A stretch of 64,000 nt of DNA from Paenibacillus sp. L3-i20 (GCF_022180385.2 NZ_BQME02000002.1:930001-994000); one strand, 5' to 3'; positions 1 to 9,178 are shown, counted from the first letter of the stretch. Notes: generated by a model not told the origin, from the sequence alone. Made by a program: numbers and translations.

Positions 1-47
1 CATATAATTATTTTTTAGGGGTGCCTCCAGCCTATTCTCCCGATAAA

Positions 48-560
48 TCAATTCAAGTGTTCCTGATACATAAAAAGTCCATATTCCGTCATAACAGAGG
101 AATAACCCAGTTGACGTAGTATTGCTGACAGATTACCTCGATGATATGTGCCATGGTTTACAACTTGAATAATAAATTCTGAATATTTGGTATTCAAAAT
201 TCCAGCGTAAGGATTATCTAATACAACTCTTTGCTCAAGATCAACATGCTCCCTAATGCATGTTCTGAATCTCACAGACAAATCGTCATACATAATTTCC
301 AGCTCCTCAAGGCTTCTGTTTTCCGCATCTGTCTCGATTGTAACAGTTGCTTCCATGGCTTCGTCCATACTTTTACCCATCAATATTTCTAGCCAACCAC
401 AATCAACCCTGTATATATGTGCCATGATCTTCGACACCGATGGGAACACACTTTGAACTTCCTGTTTATAAACGTGTTGCGGAAGCTCCTTTAATCGATT
501 AAAGATTATTTTGTTAGCCCATGCATGATAGTCGTAAAATCTAATACAATGATTTGTTAT
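48..560 (-). CDS. DinB-family four-helix protein, probable ATA start
   Basis: A DinB/YfiT-type four-helix-bundle protein of about 170 residues. Proteins of this family bind a metal through three histidines, and some are thiol-dependent S-transferases. Visible signatures are YDYHAWAN near the N-terminus, HIYRVDCGWL around residue 50 and VNHGTYHRGN near residue 135, which give the expected spaced histidines. The best ribosome site, GGAGGTG at 567-573, lies six bases before an ATA codon at 558-560. Starting there gives a product beginning (M)TNHCIRFYDYH, the usual start of this family. The nearest in-frame ATG is at 597-599, upstream of that ribosome site, and would add 13 unlikely residues. Either ATA is used or an ATG was mutated. 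The substrate is unknown. Confidence 0.8.
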   Translation of the reverse strand: MTNHCIRFYDYHAWANKIIFNRLKELPQHVYKQEVQSVFPSVSKIMAHIYRVDCGWLEILMGKSMDEAMEATVTIETDAENRSLEELEIMYDDLSVRFRTCIREHVDLEQRVVLDNPYAGILNTKYSEFIIQVVNHGTYHRGNLSAILRQLGYSSVMTEYGLFMYQEHLN

Positions 561-611
561 TATAATCACCTCCAGAGAAAATGTAGAATACCTATACATA
601 CATCATACAAA

Positions 612-640
612 GGAAACCCTGACAACTGTATGTCAGGGTT
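612..640 (-). terminator. hairpin terminator downstream of the DUF6273 gene
   Basis: Perfect ten-base arms AACCCTGACA (615-624) and TGTCAGGGTT (631-640) form a hairpin. On the minus strand it is followed by TTTCCTTT, so it probably ends the transcript entering from the gene at 731-1408 before the DinB gene begins. Confidence 0.6.
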
Positions 641-730
641 ATAGTGATGATCTTCATATTTTTTTTGCATTTCTCATCGTTATGAATGATTGTATTATTG
701 GTTTACACATCCTTAAAACTATCCGCTTTA

Positions 731-1408
731 TCAATGGAGATTAATTTTCATAGCGGGACGTACGCCGTAACAAGCTAAGTTAACTCGTCCATAACTGCGA
801 ATGCTATTACGAGGACCTACAAAAAATGCACGTGAAGAACGACCAAGTTGGGTTCTCAGCCACCACCATGAGCAGCCCAATACCTTACTATTTTCGTTTA
901 TATAATTATCATTTACTTTTTTGTCATATACATACAAGTAACATCCATCATTCTTCTTTATTTTGGAAAATGATGTTCCTATTGCACGACGATTTGCACT
1001 TAAAGTATCTTCACCAAGTTTATGGGTAAGTTGCTTCGCCTCCGTAGTACTGAGCAAAAAAACGTTGTCCTCCGTGTCTGTGCTACCCTCTCCATTGTCA
1101 GTGCAATGTGTAGTCTTGATGAATCCCTTTTCTGAGTCATTGAAGGCTACATTATAAAACTCATCGTTCAGCCATTTTCGCAAATCAGAGTCACTCCATG
1201 TAGTATCAATATATTCTTCATGATATCTCTTGCAGTCTAGCATGTACTCGCTTAAAAGGAACAGCTCTACACCTGAATTATGTAGCACCCGCCACTTTAT
1301 CGGCGTTCTGTCCGCACCGTCCTCCATTTGCGGATAAGTGCCGAACGTAATGATTTCTCCGACCTTTGCGCTCCGATACAGCGTTGAAGCAAAATGATCA
1401 ATTTTCAA
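731..1408 (-). CDS. DUF6273 domain protein
   Basis: A 225-residue protein that is essentially one DUF6273 domain, a fold seen in many Bacillota cell-surface and cytoplasmic proteins without an established activity. Recognisable parts are FGTYPQ followed by IKWRVL, LLSEYMLDCKRYH, TWSDSDLRKWLN, VFLLSTTEA, WWLRT and the terminal GVRPAMKI. The start chosen is TTG at 1406-1408, because GGGGAG lies six bases upstream. Two upstream ATG codons lack a ribosome site. No signal peptide is visible. It stands alone, 175 bases downstream of the MerR gene. Confidence 0.75.
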   Translation of the reverse strand: MKIDHFASTLYRSAKVGEIITFGTYPQMEDGADRTPIKWRVLHNSGVELFLLSEYMLDCKRYHEEYIDTTWSDSDLRKWLNDEFYNVAFNDSEKGFIKTTHCTDNGEGSTDTEDNVFLLSTTEAKQLTHKLGEDTLSANRRAIGTSFSKIKKNDGCYLYVYDKKVNDNYINENSKVLGCSWWWLRTQLGRSSRAFFVGPRNSIRSYGRVNLACYGVRPAMKINLH

Positions 1409-1632
1409 TAAATTCTCCCCTTTCATTTCTATATTAATTGTATAACATTTATGCAAGTGCTAAGATAAAGTCGATTTCTCCCTTCACATTTCCCAATATT
1501 AAGATGAAAAGATTATCAATGTACTTTAATGTTATGCTCTAGGGTTTGGATATCATCAAATTGTTGTTGGTATAGTTGAATTTTACTTCGGAAGGATAGT
1601 ATGGAAAATTCGCATCTATCCCGCTCCTTTAC

Positions 1633-2403
1633 TCAGTCATTTTCTTTATTCCTAACATAATAAACAATCGATTTATTTAAAAATTCCAAATAATCTTCTC
1701 CGCCAAATTGTTTAAAATAATTAATGTAACGACTATCAGTCGTATAGACTTCTGCTATACAGATTAAAATTTGTGCATCACAAACCATAAATTGTTCAAG
1801 GTTGCTGCTCCAAATGCTTATTAACTTCTGAACCTCAGCAGAATCTGGACTCTTTTCTTTATGTTTTGCCAACTCACGAAACACCCGCTCCATGTTTTCC
1901 GAAAATTGCTCATTAGCTCTTTCTGTCCCTGTCTCAGACAATTTTTTTGCATTTTGTTCATATTCACGAAATTTCTCCGTATCACCATAGATTAATTTCG
2001 CTTCTAATTCATATTGCTCTTGGATAGTATGTATTGGAGAGTCTTGAAACAAATTGAGATGATAGAGATCAGTCCCTTTTACGTATTCATCTAATTGATT
2101 TATGATCGTCTCAAGTTTTTGCCTTTTTTGTACAAGTGTAAAACGATGTTCTATTAAAATTTCTTTTTGTTCTTCTTTTGAAAACGTCATTATTCGAGAA
2201 ATTTCTACTAATGAAAAATTCATTTCTTTAAACAATAAAATCGTTTGTAGATTTGCTAATGCCTCTTGATCATAAAATCGATATCCATTAGGAGCGATTT
2301 TACTCGGCTTCAATAATTCAGTTTTATCATAATAATGTAGTGCTCGTTTTGTTATGCCTGTAATTTGCATCATATCTTTAACGGTGAATAATTGTTTTTT
2401 CAT
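1633..2403 (-). CDS. MerR-family regulator with TipAS-like effector domain
   Basis: A 256-residue transcriptional activator. Residues 1-70 form a MerR winged helix (FTVKDMMQITGITKRALHYYD), followed by a dimerising coiled coil (about 75-115) and a C-terminal TipAS-like region rich in E and K that in relatives binds small drug-like ligands. The ATG at 2401-2403 overlaps the end of the upstream DUF2268 gene by 26 bases, so translation is probably coupled. The pair is preceded by a promoter with a 19-base spacer, the hallmark of MerR-activated promoters, which suggests autoregulation. The inducer cannot be read from the sequence. Confidence 0.88.
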   Translation of the reverse strand: MKKQLFTVKDMMQITGITKRALHYYDKTELLKPSKIAPNGYRFYDQEALANLQTILLFKEMNFSLVEISRIMTFSKEEQKEILIEHRFTLVQKRQKLETIINQLDEYVKGTDLYHLNLFQDSPIHTIQEQYELEAKLIYGDTEKFREYEQNAKKLSETGTERANEQFSENMERVFRELAKHKEKSPDSAEVQKLISIWSSNLEQFMVCDAQILICIAEVYTTDSRYINYFKQFGGEDYLEFLNKSIVYYVRNKEND

Positions 2404-3304
2404 CCCAAAAGTCCTTTGTTTCAGCAAGAATTGTACTTGCTGGAGTTATTGTTGCCTCCGTAATACTTTTTCCTGTCTTCTTTAAATAGTATTGAATTAA
2501 GTAGTAACCACAAGCATAGCCAGCACTATAAGGCATACCAACAGGAGTAAGATTTTGCATTTTCGCAATTTCATCACCATATAGATACGGATTAATTTGT
2601 TCAAATCCCGTAACATCCAGCTTGTCTTTCATCAGTGGCTTAATGTGAGAATGTAATGTCTCCATGCTAGTTTTGGCTACCCACGGACCTAACAATTGTT
2701 CACCATACATCGAAGTAGCAAAGCTTTCTGCTAATCCCTCACTAACAATCATTTCTCCCAAATTAATACTACTATTCCATTTAATAAATTGATATCTGAC
2801 GTTGTGATTACATTCATGTGCTAATACCGATTTTATCCGCGGTAATGTATATTCATTTGGAGTGAGGTTGGCAATGATATACCCCGGAATACCACCATCC
2901 CCACAAATACCTTCATTCATAGTTAACCCAGGGCTATTAACATCACCTAACAAAACGGTATAAAGATACTCGGAAACCGGAAGTTCAATCCCACTATTCA
3001 GAAAGGATGAAAAACTAGATGTAACTGCTTCATGACACTCTTGCCAAAACAGTTCGGACGAAATAGCAGCTAAATCCTCTTCAATCTCAGGAGTGATGTC
3101 TGTTGGAGAAATATTCATAAAGTTATTCAACATCATGACATCAAATCCATTTTGCTCACTAGATTTAAAAGGTATTTGTTGTATTTCCCATTTTCCCATA
3201 AACGGAGCTAGCATTTCTTGACGATATAACTCCAATTTCTCTTCTGGTTCAGCCTTCATTATCTTTCCATAAATATTGTCGGAACGTAACGCAGTAATTT
3301 TCAT
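2378..3304 (-). CDS. DUF2268 putative zinc-dependent protease
   Basis: A 308-residue protein of the DUF2268 family of predicted metallopeptidases. The zinc motif HECNH (in VLAHECNHNVRYQ, about residue 165) and a downstream glutamate in SEGLAESFATSMYG fit a gluzincin-like active site. There is no signal peptide, so it is probably cytoplasmic. The start is supported by AAAGGAGAG eight bases upstream. It is the first gene of a two-gene operon with a TipAS-type MerR regulator and is expressed from the MerR-type promoter at 3337-3367. The substrate is unknown; a role in a ligand-induced response is inferred only from the regulator. Confidence 0.82.
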   Translation of the reverse strand: MKITALRSDNIYGKIMKAEPEEKLELYRQEMLAPFMGKWEIQQIPFKSSEQNGFDVMMLNNFMNISPTDITPEIEEDLAAISSELFWQECHEAVTSSFSSFLNSGIELPVSEYLYTVLLGDVNSPGLTMNEGICGDGGIPGYIIANLTPNEYTLPRIKSVLAHECNHNVRYQFIKWNSSINLGEMIVSEGLAESFATSMYGEQLLGPWVAKTSMETLHSHIKPLMKDKLDVTGFEQINPYLYGDEIAKMQNLTPVGMPYSAGYACGYYLIQYYLKKTGKSITEATITPASTILAETKDFWDEKTIIHR

Positions 3305-3336
3305 TATAAATCTCTCCTTTAGTTAAGCTTGATTAT

Positions 3337-3367
3337 AGTATCAAGTATTACCTAACGTTACAGTCAA
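3337..3367 (-). promoter_or_regulatory. MerR-type promoter with 19-bp spacer
   Basis: On the minus strand a -35 TTGACT (3362-3367) and a -10 GATACT (3337-3342) are separated by exactly 19 bases, with an AACGTTAGG-type dyad core in the spacer. Over-long spacers are characteristic of promoters that MerR proteins untwist. It lies directly upstream of the DUF2268/MerR operon. Confidence 0.6.
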
Positions 3368-3453
3368 GGAGTTTATTTTCGATTAATAAATAATGAATGA
3401 TCTACCCGCTTCCTCCATACAATGAATGGTTAGTAAGAAAGGGGGTGAATCGT

Positions 3454-3795
3454 ATGAAAAAAAGTTTATTAATCTTATTCATTGTGTTTTTTGCTATGAG
3501 TTCAAGTGTATCCGCAAATGTGGAAACGAGTAACGTTTCAGTAAGCACCTATGGCCATTATCATTTGCACGTTGATCTTTGGAGTTATGCGAATGATTCC
3601 GTCAGTATCGTTATTTACTCCAAAAACGCTAGTAATCAATTAACCGAAGTATATAGAACATACATTAATTTGAATCAAAACACATATAGTTTTCATCAAT
3701 TAAGCGTTGGTTATTTGAATCCAGGAAATTATGTTGTCGAAGCCAATTTTAATGCACTTGGCGTTTTGGACTTTGCTTCTTTACAACAATACTAG
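3454..3795 (+). CDS. small secreted protein of unknown function
   Basis: A 113-residue protein with a clear Sec signal peptide: MKKSLL, then a hydrophobic core, with likely cleavage after SVSA near residue 22. The mature part is predicted to be beta-rich, with alternating polar and hydrophobic residues and many Ser, Asn and Tyr. I do not recognise a family. AAAGGGGGTG lies eight bases before the ATG, so I preferred this start over an upstream in-frame ATG at 3397 that would precede the signal peptide with 19 charged residues. A bidirectional terminator follows. Confidence 0.7.
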   Translation: MKKSLLILFIVFFAMSSSVSANVETSNVSVSTYGHYHLHVDLWSYANDSVSIVIYSKNASNQLTEVYRTYINLNQNTYSFHQLSVGYLNPGNYVVEANFNALGVLDFASLQQY

Positions 3796-3867
3796 TATTG
3801 TCCCATCAGACGATAGCAGCAACTACCTAACCCGCCTCGTTTACTACTACTACTAACGATAGTATTC

Positions 3868-3928
3868 AAAAAGGTACCCTTAACGTAAACACTCTTTTAA
3901 AGAGTGCAGTTAAAGGGTACCTTTTTTT
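3868..3928. terminator. bidirectional terminator
   Basis: Arms GGTACCCT (3873-3880) and AGGGTACC (3914-3921), with an inner ACTCTTTTAAAGAGT hairpin, are flanked by A5 on the left and T7 on the right. It can stop both the small secreted gene and the converging serine hydrolase gene. Confidence 0.85.
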
Positions 3929-3997
3929 GTTTTTATTATAAACTTTGTTTAGCTAATTGTTCGATAATAATGTTAACTATTCTGTTAATTAATTGAA

Positions 3998-5983
3998 TTA
4001 GCGACTTATCGGCAACGAGTAGTAACCAAATGCTTGATCCAATAAGGCACTTGCTTCTTGACGCTTCAAGAGCTCTTTGGAACGGAAGTCTATGGTAGCA
4101 TCTGCATTGATCTTCGTATCCGGATCTATAATACCTTGGGAGACAAGAGCCTTAATAGCTTCAACTGCCCAAACATCCGTTTCACCAATCAATTTAACGT
4201 CAGTTCCAGGCGCTGCTTGCTTCAGATTCTGAATCATCACCGCTGCCATTTGTCTAGTGATAGGAGAATCCGACTCGTAGGCAGGCAGTCCGACCTTCAT
4301 CCCCTTCTTATTCATCTCCACCGCATAAGGCATGTTTAGCCACCCATGTGCGCGGAGCAGTACATCTGAAAACTCTCCCTGCGTCATTGTTCCTTCTGGA
4401 TCAAAGAGATTAGCTGATTTTCCGCTCATTACTTTCAGAGCATGAAGATTATTAATAAATGATTTATATTTACTATCCTTAGGCACGTCAGTAAATGGTG
4501 AAGTGATATTAATCTTTTGCGCATAAGCGACGAGATCAATTGCTGGATGCATGTAGTATAAATACGCAATACGACCCTCTTTATTTTTATTAAACGTCAA
4601 TTTATTTCCGGATTCATCTTCAAACAATAAAGGGTGGATCATTTTTAACGTATGCTTGCCTGTAGTTCCTGTCTCCAAAACTAATTTCCCATCCGAATAG
4701 GATACTTGAGACTTTACCGCAGTAAGACGCGTGTTTTGGTATAATCCAACATAGTCTTTGGCTTGATCCTGAGTGATAGTCAAGTAGGTAGGCTTTGGAG
4801 CTTCAACTTTTTTCGGATAATAATGATTCATAAATGCCTCGTATACGTCAAGACTCATCATAGAGTCGTTACTATAGGACATATAAAATGCTGTATTCTT
4901 CTCTGGCAGGATCGCAACCAGGGAGGAATGACCTGGAACGTTACCTCCTTTTAAAATCACATGCTGATCATTCATCTTCTCTTTGAAGTATCCTTCAAAT
5001 CCAATTGTAGTTATTGGAATCGTTGGATCGGCAAATACTTGATAGGTTTGCATCTGCTCGATACTCTTTTGGCTCGCGATTTCTTTACCATCATACTTTC
5101 CTTTACCCAAATGCATAATTAGGTACTTGGCCATATCATCTGCTGTTGAGACCATACTACCCTGAGGCCATTCCGTTGGAGCAAATCCTTCTAAAGGTAG
5201 CAACTCGCCTTTTGGTCCATAGTGTGAAGCCATTCTGCCCAATAATTCAGGGGTAAAGCGAACACTTGTCGATGCCATATCTAATGGTTTGAATATATTG
5301 TTCTCCATATATTGTGAATACGGCACACCCATTACGTTCTCTACTGCATATCCTGCTAGCAAGAAGCCAAAATTGTCGTAGGTGTACGCTTCTCCAGGAG
5401 GCCTAACAACAGTTGGCATGTGTGAAGCAAGATACTCCTTCATTGGAATGTCTTTACCTACATAATCAGTAGACAAATCTGTGACGATATCCGGCAAATC
5501 TACTCCACTCGTATAGGTAAGCAGGTCGAACATCGTCAGCTTTTTCCCCGATGTATTAGGAACCTTCATTCCTCCTAAATACTGCTCTATATCTTGATTT
5601 AAATCAATCTTCCCCTTATCGGCTAACTGCATAGCAGCCAATGCTGTGAATGACTTAGTAACAGATCCAATTTGAAAAACAGTATCTTTATCAACTGGGA
5701 TCTTCTTGTCTTTGTCGGCATAACCGTAACCTTTATTCAGTACAACTTTCCCATCCGTAACGACCACAAAGTTAGAACCCACTGTATTAAACTTCTTCAT
5801 CTTGTCCGCAAAGACGCTATCTGCAAACGCCTCTACTTCCTTAGCATCTCGCGGTCCCTCAAAGCTGGTCTTTTCAGTTGCAATTGGTACGGGTGGTACA
5901 CCGCTACTTGTGGTACAGGCGGTAACTAACATAGTAGATAAAAGTAGAACAGCTAGACAGGTCGTACGAATCGTTTTCTTCAT
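3998..5983 (-). CDS. lipoprotein serine hydrolase (class C beta-lactamase fold) with C-terminal SLH domain
   Basis: A 661-residue exported penicillin-binding-protein/beta-lactamase-like hydrolase. It starts with a lipoprotein signal ending LVTAC (Cys about 23). The catalytic domain (about 60-390) has the SxxK motif in GSVTKSF and the tyrosine motif in YDNFGF, followed by GHSSLVAILP near the third motif. A DUF3471-like stretch follows, and then an SLH region from about residue 510 (FTDVPKDSKYKSFINNLHAL). Such enzymes act on D-amino-acid peptides or esters at the cell surface. Having both a lipid anchor and an SLH region is unusual. The ATG at 5981-5983 follows AAGGAG; a longer upstream frame has no signal peptide. 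It is divergent from the sensor operon. Confidence 0.85.
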   Translation of the reverse strand: MKKTIRTTCLAVLLLSTMLVTACTTSSGVPPVPIATEKTSFEGPRDAKEVEAFADSVFADKMKKFNTVGSNFVVVTDGKVVLNKGYGYADKDKKIPVDKDTVFQIGSVTKSFTALAAMQLADKGKIDLNQDIEQYLGGMKVPNTSGKKLTMFDLLTYTSGVDLPDIVTDLSTDYVGKDIPMKEYLASHMPTVVRPPGEAYTYDNFGFLLAGYAVENVMGVPYSQYMENNIFKPLDMASTSVRFTPELLGRMASHYGPKGELLPLEGFAPTEWPQGSMVSTADDMAKYLIMHLGKGKYDGKEIASQKSIEQMQTYQVFADPTIPITTIGFEGYFKEKMNDQHVILKGGNVPGHSSLVAILPEKNTAFYMSYSNDSMMSLDVYEAFMNHYYPKKVEAPKPTYLTITQDQAKDYVGLYQNTRLTAVKSQVSYSDGKLVLETGTTGKHTLKMIHPLLFEDESGNKLTFNKNKEGRIAYLYYMHPAIDLVAYAQKINITSPFTDVPKDSKYKSFINNLHALKVMSGKSANLFDPEGTMTQGEFSDVLLRAHGWLNMPYAVEMNKKGMKVGLPAYESDSPITRQMAAVMIQNLKQAAPGTDVKLIGETDVWAVEAIKALVSQGIIDPDTKINADATIDFRSKELLKRQEASALLDQAFGYYSLPISR

Positions 5984-6104
5984 GTGTGATTTCTCCTTGT
6001 ATGTTTTATTTGCCCTCATAACAACTGGCTGAACCAAGTATGGCAAAGGACTTGTCATACGGACAAGTTGCATTTCGTCATCACTATTTCGAGCCATTCC
6101 AAAG

Positions 6105-6116
6105 TGTCATATGACA
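6105..6116. promoter_or_regulatory. 12-bp palindrome in a divergent promoter region
   Basis: TGTCATATGACA is a perfect palindrome between the divergent serine hydrolase and sensor genes. NarL/LiaR-type response regulators bind dyads of this size, so it is a candidate site for the adjacent fused kinase/regulator. Assignment to that protein is inference. Confidence 0.4.
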
Positions 6117-6191
6117 TTTTTACACTAGTATTCATGACTATGAGGGTAATAAGATGGGGCTATTCCTGTTTGAAAGGACGATAAGTCATTC

Positions 6192-6779
6192 ATGAAACAA
6201 ACGCTTCTACGATTCATCCAAAATATCTATTTCCTGCTATTCACTTTTGCAACGGGGTTGTTTTATTTCTGTTTCTATTTAGTAGGCATTGCATTAGGCC
6301 TAAGTCTATCTTTTACATTGATAGGCATTCCTTTACTTACTTTCGTATTGCGAACTACTTCTACTTTTGTCCAATATGAACGTGTTCAAACAAAGATTTA
6401 TTCCGACATCACAACATTACCTTACAGGAGTAAAACAATCGTTGACGCTTCCTTTTGGAAACAAGCGAGAGAAGAACTTCTTGATCACCGCAATTGGCAA
6501 GTTATCTTTTGGTTAATGCTCAAATTCGTTATAGGTTCCGTCGCTCTTATATTCGCTGTTGTTCTGTCCGTGACACCACTAGTATTCATTTTAGCCCCGA
6601 TTCTATTCTATGTATGTGATATCTACTTCTTTGGGGGGCTCATCGATACATTGAAAGAATCTCTTCTGCTTACAACAATAGGAACGCTTATTACGATCCC
6701 CTGTTACTGGTTAAGCAATTACCTTGTTAGAATAATGGGTATATACACTCGTCTAATAATAAAAAATTTGAGTAAATAG
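6192..6779 (+). CDS. membrane protein with 'putative sensor' domain
   Basis: A 195-residue protein with four or more hydrophobic segments (about residues 15-50, 105-140 and 145-175). It matches the pattern of the sensor domain normally fused to the N-terminus of histidine kinases in Bacillota and Actinobacteria: a leading pair of helices with GIPLLTFVLRTT, a central DASFWKQ region, then a second hairpin. Here it is a separate gene 54-63 bases upstream of a kinase, so it probably delivers the membrane signal to that protein. AAAGGA lies 13 bases before the ATG. Confidence 0.72.
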   Translation: MKQTLLRFIQNIYFLLFTFATGLFYFCFYLVGIALGLSLSFTLIGIPLLTFVLRTTSTFVQYERVQTKIYSDITTLPYRSKTIVDASFWKQAREELLDHRNWQVIFWLMLKFVIGSVALIFAVVLSVTPLVFILAPILFYVCDIYFFGGLIDTLKESLLLTTIGTLITIPCYWLSNYLVRIMGIYTRLIIKNLSK

Positions 6780-6842
6780 CAATCTATTCTATACTAGTAA
6801 AGAAACGAAGAGAAACCGAAGTGTTATTAGGGGATGATTAAC

Positions 6843-8630
6843 TTGTTTGAAATGGTAAAACAATGGTTCTGGTATGAATGGGCGATGCTTGTCATTCGTC
6901 TTATTTTTGGTGTATCGCTCATATTCACGATGTTTCAGTCACATGATCAAATACCTATGCCAACATGGGGGTTGTTATTATGGCAGCTTATCGCTTTTTC
7001 TGTTCCATGGTTGTGTTTACAGCTTAACTATAAATACTATCTGATCTCTGAAGTATTCATAACTGGCGGATTAAGCCTATACTTAACATCATTAATTCCA
7101 GAAGCTTACCTTTCTTTTTTAGTTACCACCTTTTTGATTGCTGCTAATAGTGTAGCTAAGTACTATCGTTGGTCAGGACCAATTACAATTATTTGTATCC
7201 CCCTGCTCATCCATGTGATCTCTGATCAAAGTGACATATTGATTGTAATCATTCATATTGGAATAGCTTATGCGTTCGGGTTTGCCTTTCATCTGCTTGT
7301 GGTGAACCATCGTCAAAGTGAAATCATTCGAGAACAGAATACCGTCTTGGAACAGTATTTAACTCAAATTGAGCGTATTACATTAGCTGAAGAACGTAGT
7401 CGTCTTGCAAAAGATCTTCATGATACGATAGGCTTCTCCTATACTTCGATCATTATGGGAATAGAAACGCTCCGGCCAGAGCTTTCAACAGAATCAGGAG
7501 AACAAAAGCTAGACCCGCTGCTAAACTTAGCACGTAAAAATTTAGAAGAAACAAGGGGCTATTTGCATCAGATGGAATCCCCGCTCGAGAAGCTTTCGCT
7601 GCTAGAATCGCTACAGCAACTTGCTCAAGATTTTCAAAATCATACAAAAGTGAACGTTCGTATTAGAGTATTGGGAGAACAATATCTGCTACCTAAGGGC
7701 GCTAAACTAACATTCTACCGTTGTTTGCAAGAATCGTTAACAAATGCAGTTCGTCATGGACAGTCTACCAAAGTAGTCGTTACTCTACATTTTGAGGAGC
7801 GACAGATCAGATTGGAAGTACAGGATAATGGCAGCGGAATGGCTATCCAACAAGAAGGCTTTGGTCTTAACGCGATGAAAGAACGTGCTAAGAATTTACA
7901 AGGACAAGTATCTGTATTTACCGAGCTAGGCCAAGGAACCGTCATTGTTTGTACGCTGCCGAGACAAATCGACCTGCCTGATGAAGTCATTCGCTTGCTC
8001 GTTGTCGACGATCAGCCATTTATACGCGAAAGTTTACATAATATTTTGGAGGTACACAAGGATTTACATGTAGTAGGTTTGGCTGAGGATGGTCAGCAGG
8101 CAATTGAGCTTTGCGAGCAGCTTAGCCCGCAATTAGTGCTGATGGATTTGGACATGCCCAACATGGACGGTATTTCAGCATCAAAGATAATTAAACAGAA
8201 GTGGCCAAATACGTTTATTCTCATTCTTTCTACATTTCAAGATACTGAACAGGTCCTTGAAGTTCTGCGTAGTGGAGCCGATGGATACTTGCTTAAATCG
8301 ATAGAGCCTCGATTGCTTGCAGAGAACATTCGCATTGTTTATCGTGGAGGCACTCTGATCGATCAAGATATCTCCCATAAACTGTTTGAACAACTTGAAG
8401 CAGAAAAAGAATCGGTCGAGATCAAAACGAATACAGCATTTGATTTGAGTCCACGCGAGTTAGAAATTTTGCAAATGGTGTCCAAAGGTCTTCGTTACAA
8501 AACGATTGCTTCTAAATTATATTTATCTGATGGTACTGTACGAAACTACGCTTCAACCGCTTACATGAAGCTAGGTGTGCGTAACCGAGAAGATGCAGTG
8601 CAAAAAGCATTGGACGCGGGTCTTCTATAG
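6843..8630 (+). CDS. fused NarL-type histidine kinase and response regulator
   Basis: A 595-residue single polypeptide containing a full two-component system. Residues 1-150 have about six membrane segments. A HisKA_3 dimerisation helix carries the phospho-acceptor in AKDLHDTIG (about residue 190). A HATPase domain with NAVRHG and DNGSGM follows (about 285-375). A receiver domain then begins at IRLLVVDDQ (about 383) with the acceptor aspartate in MDLDMPNMDG, and the protein ends with a LuxR helix-turn-helix (LSPRELEILQMVSKG, about 535-590). In LiaSR/DesKR relatives these are two proteins. AGGGG is directly adjacent to an ATG at 6834 but nine bases before TTG 6843, so TTG is preferred. Confidence 0.9.
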   Translation: MFEMVKQWFWYEWAMLVIRLIFGVSLIFTMFQSHDQIPMPTWGLLLWQLIAFSVPWLCLQLNYKYYLISEVFITGGLSLYLTSLIPEAYLSFLVTTFLIAANSVAKYYRWSGPITIICIPLLIHVISDQSDILIVIIHIGIAYAFGFAFHLLVVNHRQSEIIREQNTVLEQYLTQIERITLAEERSRLAKDLHDTIGFSYTSIIMGIETLRPELSTESGEQKLDPLLNLARKNLEETRGYLHQMESPLEKLSLLESLQQLAQDFQNHTKVNVRIRVLGEQYLLPKGAKLTFYRCLQESLTNAVRHGQSTKVVVTLHFEERQIRLEVQDNGSGMAIQQEGFGLNAMKERAKNLQGQVSVFTELGQGTVIVCTLPRQIDLPDEVIRLLVVDDQPFIRESLHNILEVHKDLHVVGLAEDGQQAIELCEQLSPQLVLMDLDMPNMDGISASKIIKQKWPNTFILILSTFQDTEQVLEVLRSGADGYLLKSIEPRLLAENIRIVYRGGTLIDQDISHKLFEQLEAEKESVEIKTNTAFDLSPRELEILQMVSKGLRYKTIASKLYLSDGTVRNYASTAYMKLGVRNREDAVQKALDAGLL

Positions 8631-8659
8631 TTTTATTTGAATGATGTAAGCAGTTTTCA

Positions 8660-8697
8660 AGGGATGGTTCCTGTATGTAAAAGGAATCATCTTTTTT
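8660..8697 (+). terminator. terminator of the sensor/kinase operon
   Basis: GATGGTTCCT (8663-8672) pairs with AGGAATCATC ending at about 8691, followed by a run of T. The rest of the gap 8698-9178 holds the cre-like site described separately and no convincing gene. Confidence 0.8.
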
Positions 8698-8980
8698 TAT
8701 ATTCTGATTAGAGATTGGATGACAATCAAAGTTAGTGGGATACATCTCGATTCCCCAATTAGATGCTTTAGTACTAAAACAATTCAGAACCTCATATTTT
8801 TTCTCGTCACGCACAAAAGTGTTAGCACCTGTAACCATGTATATGCAACATAAATTTTTAATAACTAGCTATTAAGCCCTATTCACTGTAGAATACGGTG
8901 TTATTTATTGATTAATCTGATTATCTCGATGCATATGTATGGTGTGCGATTAAATGTAACATTTTACCTATTTCAATTCA

Positions 8981-8994
8981 TGAAAGCGATTGCT
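8981..8994 (+). promoter_or_regulatory. catabolite-responsive element (cre-like)
   Basis: TGAAAGCGATTGCT matches 13 of 14 positions of the CcpA cre consensus TGWAARCGYTWNCW. It lies 185 bases upstream of the LPMO start. Carbon catabolite repression of a chitin/cellulose-active secreted enzyme is expected. Confidence 0.6.
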
Positions 8995-9178
8995 ATATTC
9001 TTGTTGTAGAAAAAAACTTCTTCCGAGTGAAGCAACAACCATAACATCTTTGAAGGGTGGTGGTTATCTTCGCCTAATATTCATTACATTTGCATCGTTT
9101 TGCTTGAATCGGTATGTCAGTTCGATTTACGGGTTTGAAACAACTGATTGCAAAAAAATGACGATGGAGGGATTATTA

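Noticed and set aside
8512..8838. 108-codon ORF antisense to the kinase C-terminus
   Set aside because: It runs through the terminator and into coding sequence of the kinase. This is a shadow frame.
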